A DNA stretch of 44,729 nucleotides from assembly GCF_000424325.1 (NCBI RefSeq), contig NZ_AUJR01000042.1:1-44729 (forward strand). The letters are read 5' to 3'. The translations under genes and the position numbers were made by a program. The notes beneath the pieces are model-generated. The model was not told where the DNA came from, did no database searches, and saw only the letters and a list, made by a program, of their open reading frames with translations. This DNA comes from [Clostridium] clostridioforme AGR2157 (GTDB lineage Bacteria > Bacillota > Clostridia > Lachnospirales > Lachnospiraceae). Shown here piece after piece: positions 1 through 11,129 of the stretch (its first letter is position 1; every line of letters begins with the position of its first letter).

Positions 1-935
1 CAGCCAACGGATACAACCAGGCAAGCGAGAGCTGGAACCCGGAGAAGCCGGAAGCCGGAACAACGCAGTTCACGGAAGATACGCATTATACAATCCGCTT
101 TACCGAAAACGCGGCAGTGGAGATAACCTATGTGCCGGATGACGCAGAGCATGGAAGCACAACGAACAGCCCTGATAAAGTAAGCCCGGCAACGGGAACG
201 CCGAAAGGCTCCGTAGCGACAGCAAAGGAAGGCTACGCGTTCAAGAACTGGACGAAGGACGGAGAGGTGGTAAGCTGGAATGCAGAGCTGAAGCCGGAGG
301 ACATCGCGAAGGTGGGAGGCCTGTATGTGGAATCTGAATACGTGGCGAACTTCGGAGTGGATGACAACGGAGACCAGATCCCGGATGAGTACCAGATTAA
401 AGTAACCTACAGTGCGGTGAACGGAAGCGTGGACCTGACGGAAGCGCAGTATGTGACGCTGTATAAGGATGACCATTATGCGACGAAGGAAGAGGGAGGC
501 GTGGGAACGCTGACCGAGGACCAGATAGCAAAGGCAACAGCAGCCAACGGATACAACCAGGCAAGCGAGAGCTGGACTCCGGAGAAACCGGAAGCCGGAA
601 TCACGCAGTTCACGGAAGATACGCATTATACAATCAGCTTTGCTGAAAATGCGGCAGTAGAGATAAGATACATACCGGATGACGCAGAGCACGGAACAAC
701 GACTAACAATCCTGATAGTGTGAATCCTGCAACAGGAACGCCGAAAGGCTCCGTAGCGACAGCAAAGGCCGGATATGCGTTCAAGAACTGGACGAAGGAC
801 GGAGAAGTGGTAAGCTGGAATGCAGAGCTGAAGCCGGAGGATATCGCGAAGGTGGGAGGCCTGTATGTGGCATCCGAATACGTGGCGAACTTCGGAGTGG
901 ACGACAACGGAGACCAAATCCCGGATGAGTACCAG
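1..935 (+). repeat. 540-bp direct repeat inside the surface protein gene
   Basis: Bases 1-395 and 541-935 are nearly identical with a period of exactly 540 bases (for example cagccaacggatacaacc at 1 and 541). The second copy diverges right after the shared GDQIPDEYQ codons. The period is a whole number of codons (180), so copy number can change without breaking the frame. Confidence 0.9.
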
Positions 936-2153
936 ACAATTTTCTATTATATCAGTGCAGATGAGACGAAGGGTACTGTTAGTACTGTGGAAGAAGTTCA
1001 TACCTTTAGGGATGAAAATGGACATTACACTGAGAAAACAGCAATAAGCCCGGATGGAGCAACTGCGATAGCAAAAGATGGCAATGCATTTGAGTACTGG
1101 ATAGACAACGAAACAAAGGATCCGACATCTGACATGAGTATTCTGAAGTCAAAGCAATACTTAGAAGATACCACCTTCACAGCATACTTTGATTCAGACG
1201 AGAAGGGAAAAGGACCAGACGGAAATGAACCCGATGGAGTACCGGATAAGTATGAAACAATCTTCGTATACAAGAGTGCAGATGTAACAAAGGGTACCGT
1301 AGATGCGGATCCACTTGAGGCAGAGGTTCATGTATTTAAGGACGTGGATGGCAACTACACAGAAAAGACACCAGTTAGCCCGAAGGGAGCAAACGCAACA
1401 GCACTGGATGGTTTTGCATTTGACTACTGGACTGATAGAGAAGTTAATGACTACACTCCAGACATGTCAAAGATGAAGTTGAATACCTATCTGGTAGATA
1501 CCACTTTCACAGCATACTTTGATGTTGATGAAATCGGCACAGAAGAACCAAACACACCAGACGGAGTACCGGATAAGTACCAGATTATGTTCCAATATGT
1601 ATCGGAAGACACAAATCATGGAACAGTAATAGGAGCGGTAACCGAAGTCAGGACTATCTATGAAATCGTTACAGGAGAAGATGGTAATGACCACAGGGAA
1701 CTGAGACCTGCAAGACCGAGCGCTGACGTGACAGTATCCAGCGTTGGAAGATATTCTTTCAATAACTGGACAGATGGAAGCAGGAGCTATGCTGACGCGA
1801 ATGAGATTAAAGCTGCGGAGTTCATACAGAGTACAACCTTTACCGCACAGTTCAATTATAACGGCGGCGGTGGCGGCGGCGGAACCGGTGGCGGCCCAAC
1901 CACAGGCGGTGGACGCTACACAGGTACACCTGGTGGCCCAGGCTTTACAACCATCACCCCAGAAGATGTGCCGTTAGCACCTCTTCCAGAATTACCAGTA
2001 GATGTAACCTTAATCGATGACGATGAAGTGCCGTTGGCACCACTGCCAAAGACAGGTCAGACATCTAAGAGAACCACATTGACCATGATATTATCAGGAA
2101 TCTTCGTTGCGGTGACAGCGTTAAGCAGGAAACGTAAAGAAGAGGATTCATAA
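1..2153 (+). CDS. LPxTG cell-wall-anchored repeat surface protein, 5' truncated by window
   Basis: The frame is open from the first complete codon at position 3, so the start lies outside the window; the GTG at 117 is internal. The visible ~717 residues are tandem beta-repeat-like modules with the pattern GYAFKNWT...YVANF, as in InlB/MucBP-type Firmicute surface repeats. Two nearly identical modules are followed by three more diverged ones ending in TTFTAYF or TTFTAQF. Then come a Gly-rich spacer (1861-1915), a Pro-rich stretch and a sorting signal: LPKTG (about 2046-2060), a hydrophobic segment and an RKRKEE tail. A sortase would link it to peptidoglycan. The repeats suggest an extended stalk or adhesin; the ligand cannot be told. 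A strong hairpin terminator follows 45 bases after the stop. Confidence 0.9.
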   Translation, partial: ANGYNQASESWNPEKPEAGTTQFTEDTHYTIRFTENAAVEITYVPDDAEHGSTTNSPDKVSPATGTPKGSVATAKEGYAFKNWTKDGEVVSWNAELKPEDIAKVGGLYVESEYVANFGVDDNGDQIPDEYQIKVTYSAVNGSVDLTEAQYVTLYKDDHYATKEEGGVGTLTEDQIAKATAANGYNQASESWTPEKPEAGITQFTEDTHYTISFAENAAVEIRYIPDDAEHGTTTNNPDSVNPATGTPKGSVATAKAGYAFKNWTKDGEVVSWNAELKPEDIAKVGGLYVASEYVANFGVDDNGDQIPDEYQTIFYYISADETKGTVSTVEEVHTFRDENGHYTEKTAISPDGATAIAKDGNAFEYWIDNETKDPTSDMSILKSKQYLEDTTFTAYFDSDEKGKGPDGNEPDGVPDKYETIFVYKSADVTKGTVDADPLEAEVHVFKDVDGNYTEKTPVSPKGANATALDGFAFDYWTDREVNDYTPDMSKMKLNTYLVDTTFTAYFDVDEIGTEEPNTPDGVPDKYQIMFQYVSEDTNHGTVIGAVTEVRTIYEIVTGEDGNDHRELRPARPSADVTVSSVGRYSFNNWTDGSRSYADANEIKAAEFIQSTTFTAQFNYNGGGGGGGTGGGPTTGGGRYTGTPGGPGFTTITPEDVPLAPLPELPVDVTLIDDDEVPLAPLPKTGQTSKRTTLTMILSGIFVAVTALSRKRKEEDS

Positions 2154-2197
2154 CGGTCCATTACAGTCAATGTAAAAACAAAATAGCAGTATAACAG

Positions 2198-2230
2198 GAA
2201 CCCCTGGCCAATATGGTCAGGGGTTCTTTT
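2198..2230 (+). terminator. Rho-independent terminator of the surface protein gene
   Basis: GAACCCCTGGCC pairs with GGTCAGGGGTTC around the loop AATAT (one G-T pair) and is followed directly by TTTT. It lies 45 bases after the stop codon. Confidence 0.9.
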
Positions 2231-2427
2231 ACAATCAAATTTGCAGTCAAATGAAATAACTCAAACTTCCCATAGCTAAAATGGGATTGTTCCTTGAAAA
2301 CTCAATACTTTAGAACACAAAATAGCTTTCAGGCAGCCGACTGAGCATCAGAAAGCGCATCCTGCATGTATTTTGGAAGATGCCCGATAAAGCTGGATGT
2401 GATTCTTCCAGCTGTGCCGGCTTAAAT

Positions 2428-5813
<3,386 letters not shown>

Positions 5814-5819
5814 TTAAGT

Positions 5820-6653
5820 TCATTTGTCTCGCATGGCTCTGTTGATATTCAAAGTCATGTAAGCAATTTCCTCCATGTTGGGCTGTACCTTCATCTGCTG
5901 TAAGATGAATTTTGCAATTTTAGCGCTGCAATCATATGCCGCCGGAAATTTTGTACAAATCAGCGCGCAGATCTCCTCATCCTCACCATGGTGCATCTGA
6001 TTGGTGATGATTCTTCGCAGCATATGTTTGATATAGACCATCAGTTCCTCAAACGCAAATGACCTGTGGTCCAGATCTTTTTGGAAATGATACTGGATGA
6101 TATTGATGATATCTTTTGTCATGACAACGATGTCGTAGCCCCTTGAATTGAAATTCCCCATCTCCGCATTGACGATGTGGATGGCGATAAATCCTGCTTC
6201 GTCTTCCGAGAGGACTATGTTCAGCTTTTCCACAATAATACTGAGGGCTTCGATTCCCACAGCGTATTCTTCCGGATAGTAATTCTTGATTTCCCACAGA
6301 AGCGCATTGGGCAATTCAATGCCCTGATTTTTCCGCTCCACAGCACAGCAAAGGTGCTCTGTCAGTCCGATGTGAATGCTGCGATCCAGCCTGTGACGCA
6401 GCTTTTTGTGGGCAATGCTGATAATCTCCTCTGCCGTCTGAATGTACTCATAGGGAATCCCAGCCGCAATTCCGGCAAATTTGGATACTGCTTCTGAGTC
6501 CTCCAGGTGAAACTTCTTCTGGATTATGCTTTCATCAAACACGCCTTCGGTTTTGTAGTGAAAACCGATTCCGGTTCCGATCCAGATGGTTTCCCGCCCG
6601 CTCTCATCCAATCCACTGACCACATTGTTATTAATGATCTTTGTTATCTCCAT
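5820..6653 (-). CDS. licT: BglG/LicT-family transcription antiterminator
   Basis: A 277-residue RNA-binding antiterminator. The N-terminal CAT domain (MEITKIINNNVVSG) is followed by two PRD domains with conserved histidines (HIGLTEHL and EAGFIAIHIVNAE in PRD1; HRSFAFEE region and a later one in PRD2). I chose ATG 6653: it has GGGA eight bases upstream, whereas the in-frame TTG at 6677 lies inside the T-run of the upstream terminator. Family knowledge: the dimer binds the RAT hairpin in the nascent leader and prevents the overlapping terminator when PTS sugar is available. Both elements are visible at 6671-6760, so the gene controls its own operon. Confidence 0.95.
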   Translation of the reverse strand: MEITKIINNNVVSGLDESGRETIWIGTGIGFHYKTEGVFDESIIQKKFHLEDSEAVSKFAGIAAGIPYEYIQTAEEIISIAHKKLRHRLDRSIHIGLTEHLCCAVERKNQGIELPNALLWEIKNYYPEEYAVGIEALSIIVEKLNIVLSEDEAGFIAIHIVNAEMGNFNSRGYDIVVMTKDIINIIQYHFQKDLDHRSFAFEELMVYIKHMLRRIITNQMHHGEDEEICALICTKFPAAYDCSAKIAKFILQQMKVQPNMEEIAYMTLNINRAMRDK

Positions 6654-6670
6654 AACCAGTCCCTTTTCCC

Positions 6671-6740
6671 AAAACAAAAGACCGGCATTATCCCAGACTG
6701 CTGCATTGTATATACAACAGAATAGGATAACCCAGTCTTG
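6671..6740 (-). terminator. Leader terminator controlled by LicT
   Basis: On the minus strand AGACTGGGTTATCC (from 6739) pairs, with small bulges, with GGATAATGCCGGTCT, followed by TTTTGTTTT (ending at 6671). The 5' arm overlaps the RAT, so the two structures exclude each other. The licT start lies 18 bases further on. Confidence 0.85.
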
Positions 6741-6760
6741 CCTGCTTTACCAGTGACACC
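6732..6760 (-). promoter_or_regulatory. Ribonucleic antiterminator (RAT) site
   Basis: On the minus strand the leader reads GGTGTCACTG, then GTAAA, then GCAGGCAAGAC. This closely follows the BglG/LicT RAT pattern GGNTTGTTACTG...GCAGGCAAAACC, and its 3' end overlaps the terminator stem. Confidence 0.88.
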
Positions 6761-6799
6761 TTACGGCTATACCTGACCTTTTGTTTAAATTATATAGTA

Positions 6800-6828
6800 A
6801 TATTACCATGCGCGGAGGGGTTAGTCAA
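6800..6828 (-). promoter_or_regulatory. Sigma-A promoter of the beta-glucoside operon
   Basis: On the minus strand TTGACT (6828-6823) is separated by exactly 17 bases from TAATAT (6805-6800). The RAT begins about 40 bases downstream. Confidence 0.8.
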
Positions 6829-6914
6829 CTTGTTTTTTGGCAATTTTACTTTTTCGTGGTAGACTTCCCCCGTTTTTTTGACTTATGTTACATGTCTTCA
6901 AATTTTGTAAACCC

Positions 6915-7377
6915 GACTCTACTTCCACTGTTTTTTCAGTAGCAATTTCAAGGAGTTTCAGAGATTTCCCCTCCAGGCCGATGATCTTGTGACCTGGCAT
7001 CATCACAGGATTATGAGGGGTCAGCTGTTTCATGATATCCATAAAGATAACCGGGTACATTCCTGCTCCAAACTGGGGAAGCATATCTACAATGCGCACT
7101 TCGGACGTCATGTTATGATTATAGAGATACTCTGCTGTTTCAAGGCCTGTAAGTCCCCCGCCGATTACAGTGACACGGCCATCTGTCATTTTGCACCGAT
7201 CAGTATATCGGAAGACATGATCACATTGTCGCTGTCCAGTCCTGGCAGCGGCGGACAGATCGGTTCAGCACCACCTGCGAGGAATACTGCCATCGGATTA
7301 TATTTTTCAACCGTTTCCACAGTAGCGTTTGTGTTTAAGAGAACTTCTACGCCTGCTTCTTTCAGTTCTTTGGACAT
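6915..7377 (-). pseudogene. Fragment of an OYE-type NADH:flavin oxidoreductase (C-terminal NAD/FAD part)
   Basis: Two overlapping frames encode consecutive parts of the pyridine-nucleotide domain of an Old-yellow-enzyme/2-enoate-reductase-type flavoprotein. The first (7377-7186) carries LKEAGVEVLLNTNATVE and FLAGGAEPICPPLPG. The second (7189 downwards) carries the dinucleotide motif VTVIGGGLTGLETAEYL. A frameshift at GCAAAATGACAG (about 7186-7190) separates them. The N-terminal TIM barrel and iron-sulfur region are missing upstream, and homology fades after TEKTVEVES. The remnant cannot be functional. Related intact enzymes act on enoates or bile-acid intermediates, but the substrate here is unknown. 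Confidence 0.8.
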
Positions 7378-7436
7378 GGTATCAACTATGCTGTTTGGTT
7401 ATACAATAAACCCAACCAAGAGAAAGGCGGTATTTA

Positions 7437-7573
7437 TGGACAATCAAAAGTTTGGACAGTTCATTCTCTCTCTTAGGAAAGAGAAAGGTTGGACGCAACT
7501 TGAGCTAGCTGAAAAACTCAATGTAACCGATAAGGCAGTATCAAAATGGGAACGTGGAGTTTCCCATAGTTAA
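7437..7573 (+). pseudogene. Truncated XRE-family HTH regulator
   Basis: From ATG 7437 the product begins MDNQKFGQFILSLRKEKGWT and continues with a typical helix-turn-helix (QLELAEKLNVTDKAVSKWERG), then ends after VSHS. Family members go on with the rest of the HTH fold and a C-terminal domain. The break falls where IS66-type sequence begins, so this is an N-terminal stub. It abuts the oxidoreductase fragment on the opposite strand. Confidence 0.75.
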
Positions 7574-7590
7574 AGATACGTAAGTAGGTA

Positions 7591-7851
7591 ATGATGGAGG
7601 TGATACCAATAAATACGAATGACAATGCAACCTCAAAGGCTGACCCTTGGGCAGACCGGATCCATGCTTTTCAGGAAAGCGGTTTATCCCGCAAAGAATG
7701 GTGTCAGCAGAATGGAATCCCACAGTCTACACTGGGTTACTGGATCCGAAAGCTCCAGTCAGAAGCCGCTGAGACAGAAAGTGCTTCTGATCCTATTGAA
7801 GTTGCTGCGGACTGTCCAGCCAGATATCCTTATCCCCAATTAGTAAAATAA
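7591..7851 (+). pseudogene. Fragment of an IS66-family accessory gene (TnpA-like)
   Basis: The frame contains WADRIHAFQESGLSRKEWC followed by QQNGIPQSTLGYWIRKLQSE, the pattern of the small IS66 accessory protein that precedes tnpB and the DDE transposase. After SASDPI the sequence leaves the family and reads into unrelated codons to a stop. No tnpB or tnpC follows. It is a remnant of an insertion sequence rather than an active element. Confidence 0.75.
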
Positions 7852-7990
7852 TTTCATGGAATGGCTTCTCCTGCTTGCCGGAACGAATTTTCTCATAGTT
7901 ATCGTCATTCCGGCGGTCATTTCTGGTCTGCTTCTCATTGTACCGGGCAAGTGCTTTATCAATCGTGATATACGTCCTTGATATTTTCAT
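7800..7990 (-). pseudogene. Fragment of a Mob/Pre-type plasmid recombination (relaxase) protein
   Basis: The minus strand encodes ALARYNEKQTRNDRRNDD followed by NYEKIRSGKQEKPFHEII. From memory this matches an N-terminal segment of Mob_Pre plasmid recombination proteins (pattern YNxKQxRxDRxIxxYxxxIxxSKQEKxFxE). Only about 55 residues are left; the catalytic remainder is absent, and the 3' side runs into the IS66 fragment. Its start codon has no good ribosome site. The family match is by eye only. Confidence 0.55.
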
Positions 7991-8801
7991 TGCAGTATTC
8001 CACGTTCAGACATACCATGGACGGAAAGACCTAATCCAGGGACGATATCATATGGTACAGGATCCAGTATGAAAAAGGCGACCCTTATGAACGGCATGTA
8101 GACGGTGAGCTGATGCACAACATAGCAGTTGTCTTTGATTTGAAAGGCGGAACACTGAATGATTCTACGGCCCCCTGCTGACCTACAGCCTGCAGAAATA
8201 TGGGGTGATAACAAACAACCTGATTCCTTCACTGGAGGGAAGCGGATTCAGCGGCTGGAAGGTCGTGGAATCCTCGGATGCAGGTTTTAAACCAGATCAG
8301 TTATATCAGGCATCAGAAATCAACAACCATGAGTTTACCGGCAATGTTGCCTTTGAAGCGGTTTGGGATATCAATATGTATACTGTAAATGTGGAGATGG
8401 TAGACAAGGAAGTTCCGGCGAATGTGCTTGACAGTAAGCTCTGGAGCAGGTGCCCTTTGGGACGGGATCCGGAAGCGGACGGCAGGCTGAACGGACTGAT
8501 TCCTGAATCAATCGACGGGACAGACGGAAACCATTATATCTATACCGGAATGATGTACAAGTCCTATGAGCCTGTACAGGGTGTCAGGAAAAATGGAACC
8601 GCGGTAACACTCCGGATATCAGAGGAAACAGCGGTGAGGTTCTGGCGGAAGCGGCGGCTCAGGAGGCGGATCCGGCAGAAGGTATGTATCCGCAGATGCA
8701 GGTCCAGGAGTAGTTACCCTGGAGGAAACCCTGTTCCGCTGGCCGAGGCCCCGGAGACAGGTATGGCAGTTATTGATGACGGATTAAATAAGCCTCATTA
8801 A
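7990..8801 (+). pseudogene. Decayed LPxTG-type repeat surface protein (3' remnant)
   Basis: Consecutive frames spell the end of an InlB-like repeat protein: DDIIWYRIQYEKGDPYE and VFDLKGGTLNDST, a stop/frameshift near 8170, then LTYSLQKYG...GWKVVESSDAG...VAFEAVW, a further repeat, a shift near 8634 into a Gly/Ser linker (SGGSGGSGGGSGRRYV), and another shift near 8727 into PVPLAEAPETG. APETG resembles a decayed sorting motif, and the downstream hydrophobic anchor is missing. The linker, Pro-rich and sorting order mirrors the gene at 1-2153, so this is a degraded paralogue. There are at least three disruptions, plus a stop near 8022. Confidence 0.8.
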
Positions 8802-8847
8802 ATAAAGCATAATAAATAAGGCATAATATAAACCATAAAGTGAGGGG

Positions 8848-8887
8848 ACACAGCAGTATGGAGGAATTCTGTACTGCTGTGTTTTTT
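8848..8887 (+). terminator. Rho-independent terminator after the surface-protein remnant
   Basis: ACACAGCAGTA (8848-8858) pairs perfectly with TACTGCTGTGT (8872-8882), followed by TTTTT. It probably served the now broken surface gene. Confidence 0.88.
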
Positions 8888-8923
8888 ATGAAATTTTAAT
8901 AATTTTTTCACAATCAGACGTGG

Positions 8924-8952
8924 TGGAAATACCTTTGTATTTGGGATATAAT
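8924..8952 (+). promoter_or_regulatory. Putative promoter of the SDR gene
   Basis: A perfect TATAAT at 8947-8952 lies 17 bases after TGGAAA (8924-8929, four of six matches to TTGACA). AGGAGG (8970-8975 region) and ATG 8985 follow. Confidence 0.6.
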
Positions 8953-8984
8953 AACCCCACCAAATAACAGGAGGCAATTCATAC

Positions 8985-9809
8985 ATGAAACAATTTTATC
9001 CCAACCGTTTTAAAGATAAGGTAATCATTCTGACTGGCGCGGCCAGGGGTATCGGTGAGGCCACAGCCATCCGGGCGGCGAAGGAAGGAGCGAAGCTGGT
9101 GCTGGCTGACCGGCTGAAGGAGGAGGGAGAGCGTGTGCTCAAAGCTGTCAGGGCAGAAGGAGGCACAGCCATTTTCCTGAATCTGGATCTGTCCGCGGAG
9201 GAGCATGCAGAACAGATGGTGGATGCGGCAGTGAAGACTTATGGACATCTGGACATTGCCATTAACAACGCGGGCGTCATGGGAAATCCCAGTCCGCTCC
9301 ATGAGTTAGAGCAGGAGCAGATGGACTACACCATGGCGAACAACTTTTATTCCGTATTTTTCTGCTGCAAGCACGAAATCAGGGAATTCATGAAGGAAGG
9401 GAATGGGGGCGTCATTGTCAACAATGCATCCATTGCCGGGCTCACAGGCCTTCCGGGCAATCCTGCCTATGTGGCGTCCAAACATGCGGTCAACGGACTG
9501 ACTAAGAACCTGGCCCTTGATTACGCCAGATACGGAATCCGCATAAACTCAGTCAATCCCGCAGGCACCACCACGCCCATGGTAGCCGAGGCATATGAAT
9601 ATGTGAAGAACCATAGAGAGGCAGCCATCAAAGCCGGTATGGACCCTGCAAAGGCCCAGTCCATGGCCGGACAGAAGCTCACCTCCATGCTGGAACGGGA
9701 GGCCACGGCAGAGGAGCAGGCGGCATCCATCCTGTTTTTGGTATCAGATGACGCCACCCACATGACAGGGGCCACGGTACAGACAGACGGAGGATGGACG
9801 TCCTTTTAG
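8985..9809 (+). CDS. SDR-family NAD(P)-dependent oxidoreductase
   Basis: A 274-residue classical short-chain dehydrogenase. It has the cofactor motif TGAARGIG (17-24), NNAG (94-97), catalytic S149, and YxxxK as Y162/K166 in AYVASKHAVNGL. D42 (VLADR) after the second strand suggests NAD preference. The C-terminal VQTDGGWTSF is usual for the family. It would interconvert an alcohol and a ketone; substrate unknown. A good AGGAGG site and its own promoter precede it. A zinc alcohol dehydrogenase follows after 96 bases. Confidence 0.9.
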   Translation: MKQFYPNRFKDKVIILTGAARGIGEATAIRAAKEGAKLVLADRLKEEGERVLKAVRAEGGTAIFLNLDLSAEEHAEQMVDAAVKTYGHLDIAINNAGVMGNPSPLHELEQEQMDYTMANNFYSVFFCCKHEIREFMKEGNGGVIVNNASIAGLTGLPGNPAYVASKHAVNGLTKNLALDYARYGIRINSVNPAGTTTPMVAEAYEYVKNHREAAIKAGMDPAKAQSMAGQKLTSMLEREATAEEQAASILFLVSDDATHMTGATVQTDGGWTSF

Positions 9810-9826
9810 GAATGCCTGATATATGC

Positions 9827-9832
9827 TATAAT
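9827..9832 (+). promoter_or_regulatory. Possible extended -10 promoter for the alcohol dehydrogenase
   Basis: TGCTATAAT gives an extended -10 (TG-N-TATAAT) just after the SDR stop. No convincing -35 is seen. A TA-rich run (9836-9860) follows, then a GGAGG site and ATG 9906. Confidence 0.45.
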
Positions 9833-9905
9833 ATCCTTATATTTATATATATATATGATAAGATGATATTGGAGAAAACAGCAGCAAATCGGAGGTATAG
9901 TAAAG

Positions 9906-11066
9906 ATGCAAAGCGATATGCAAACTCAGGTGTCCCAATCCCAGGCGGCCCAGTCTCAGGCGACCCAATCCCCGGTTCCTCAGTCCCCGGCTCCCCAGTC
10001 CCGGACTCCCCAGCCCAAGACAATGAAAGCCGCCGTCTATAAAGAAAATGGTATCATAACCCTGGAAGACCGGCCTGTCCCCAGGCTGAAAGATCCGCAG
10101 GATGCCATTATAAAGGTGACCCTTACCACCATCTGTTCCAGCGATATCCATATTAAGAACGGCGCTGTCCCAAGGGCTGTGCCGGGAACCATACTGGGAC
10201 ATGAGTTTGTGGGCATAGTGGAGCAGACCGGGGAGGCGGTAAGAAGGTTTAAGCCCGGAGACAGGGTGTCTGTGAATGTGGAGACATTTTGCGGGGAGTG
10301 CTATTTCTGTAAGCGGGGCTATGTCAACAACTGTACCCATGAGCACGGAGGATGGGCGCTGGGGTGCAGGATTGACGGCGGTCAGGCCGAGTATGTAAGG
10401 GTTCCGTTTGCTGACAACGGACTAACGAGGATACCCGGTGAAGTGACGGACGAGGCGGCGCTGTTTACAGGCGACATCCTTTCCACCGGTTACTGGGGGG
10501 CTTCCCTGGCGGAAATCAAACCGGCTGATACGGTAGCTGTTATTGGCGCAGGCCCTACCGGGCTGTGTACCCTGATGTGCGCAAGGCTTTACGGTCCCGG
10601 AATGATCATTGCCATTGATACGTCTGATGAACGGCTGGAGCTGGCTAAGGATCAGGGACTGGCGGATGTCGGCCTCAACCCGCTAAAGCAGGATGTGGAA
10701 CAGGAGATAAGGAAGCTGACCCTTGGACGCGGCGCGGATGCCGTATTGGAAGTGGCAGGAGGCAGGGATACCTTCCAGATGGCATGGAAGATTGCCAGGC
10801 CCAATGCAGTGGTCTGTGTAGTGGCCTTATATGAAGAACCGCAGATACTCCCCCTCCCGGACATGTACGGGAAGAACCTGGTTTTTAAGACAGGAGGAGT
10901 GGACGCTTCCTGCTGTGAGGAAATCATGAAACTGATAAAGGCCGGAAAACTGGATACCAGCTGTCTGATTACCCACAGGGCAAAGCTTGAAAACATTATG
11001 GAAGCCTATGATGTGTTTGAGAATAAGAGGGACCATGTGATAAAGTACGCAATTGAGGTATCATAA
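9906..11066 (+). CDS. Zinc-dependent MDR alcohol dehydrogenase with Gln/Pro/Ser-rich N-terminal extension
   Basis: A 386-residue medium-chain dehydrogenase. The conserved enzyme begins at MKAAVYKENG (residue 40). Catalytic zinc ligands are C77, H99 and E100 (GHEFVG), plus probably D190; structural-zinc cysteines are C129, C132, C135 and C143; the NAD fold carries GAGPTG (214-219). Preceding it is a 39-residue extension built from degenerate SQ/SP(A/V)PQ units. ATG 9906 has GGAGG ten bases upstream, while ATG 10023 has no ribosome site, so the extension is probably translated. It may work with the SDR in alcohol/ketone metabolism; substrate unknown. Confidence 0.88.
   Translation: MQSDMQTQVSQSQAAQSQATQSPVPQSPAPQSRTPQPKTMKAAVYKENGIITLEDRPVPRLKDPQDAIIKVTLTTICSSDIHIKNGAVPRAVPGTILGHEFVGIVEQTGEAVRRFKPGDRVSVNVETFCGECYFCKRGYVNNCTHEHGGWALGCRIDGGQAEYVRVPFADNGLTRIPGEVTDEAALFTGDILSTGYWGASLAEIKPADTVAVIGAGPTGLCTLMCARLYGPGMIIAIDTSDERLELAKDQGLADVGLNPLKQDVEQEIRKLTLGRGADAVLEVAGGRDTFQMAWKIARPNAVVCVVALYEEPQILPLPDMYGKNLVFKTGGVDASCCEEIMKLIKAGKLDTSCLITHRAKLENIMEAYDVFENKRDHVIKYAIEVS
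9940..10017 (+). repeat. Degenerate short tandem repeat encoding SQ/SP-rich extension
   Basis: Repeated units of about 12 to 15 bases of the type CCCAGTCYCRG or CCCCGGYTCC encode QSQAAQSQATQSPVPQSPAPQ. The composition differs sharply from the dehydrogenase that follows. Confidence 0.7.
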
Positions 11067-11129
11067 GGCTTATGGACGTTCAGAGTAATTTGAGGACATT
11101 TACAGATATATAAGAAAGAAGGAATGAGT

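Noticed and set aside
2329-2409. Short minus-strand frame reading SSFIGHLPKYMQDALSDAQS before a stop, downstream of the glucosidase gene
   Set aside because: It looks protein-like and might be a transposase tail, but it is only about 25 codons and I could not place it in a family. The rest of 2231-2427 shows no gene.
8040-8205. Start of an intact surface protein at GTG 8205
   Set aside because: The same repeat module clearly begins earlier in a different frame (8040-8170), so 8205 is inside a broken gene.
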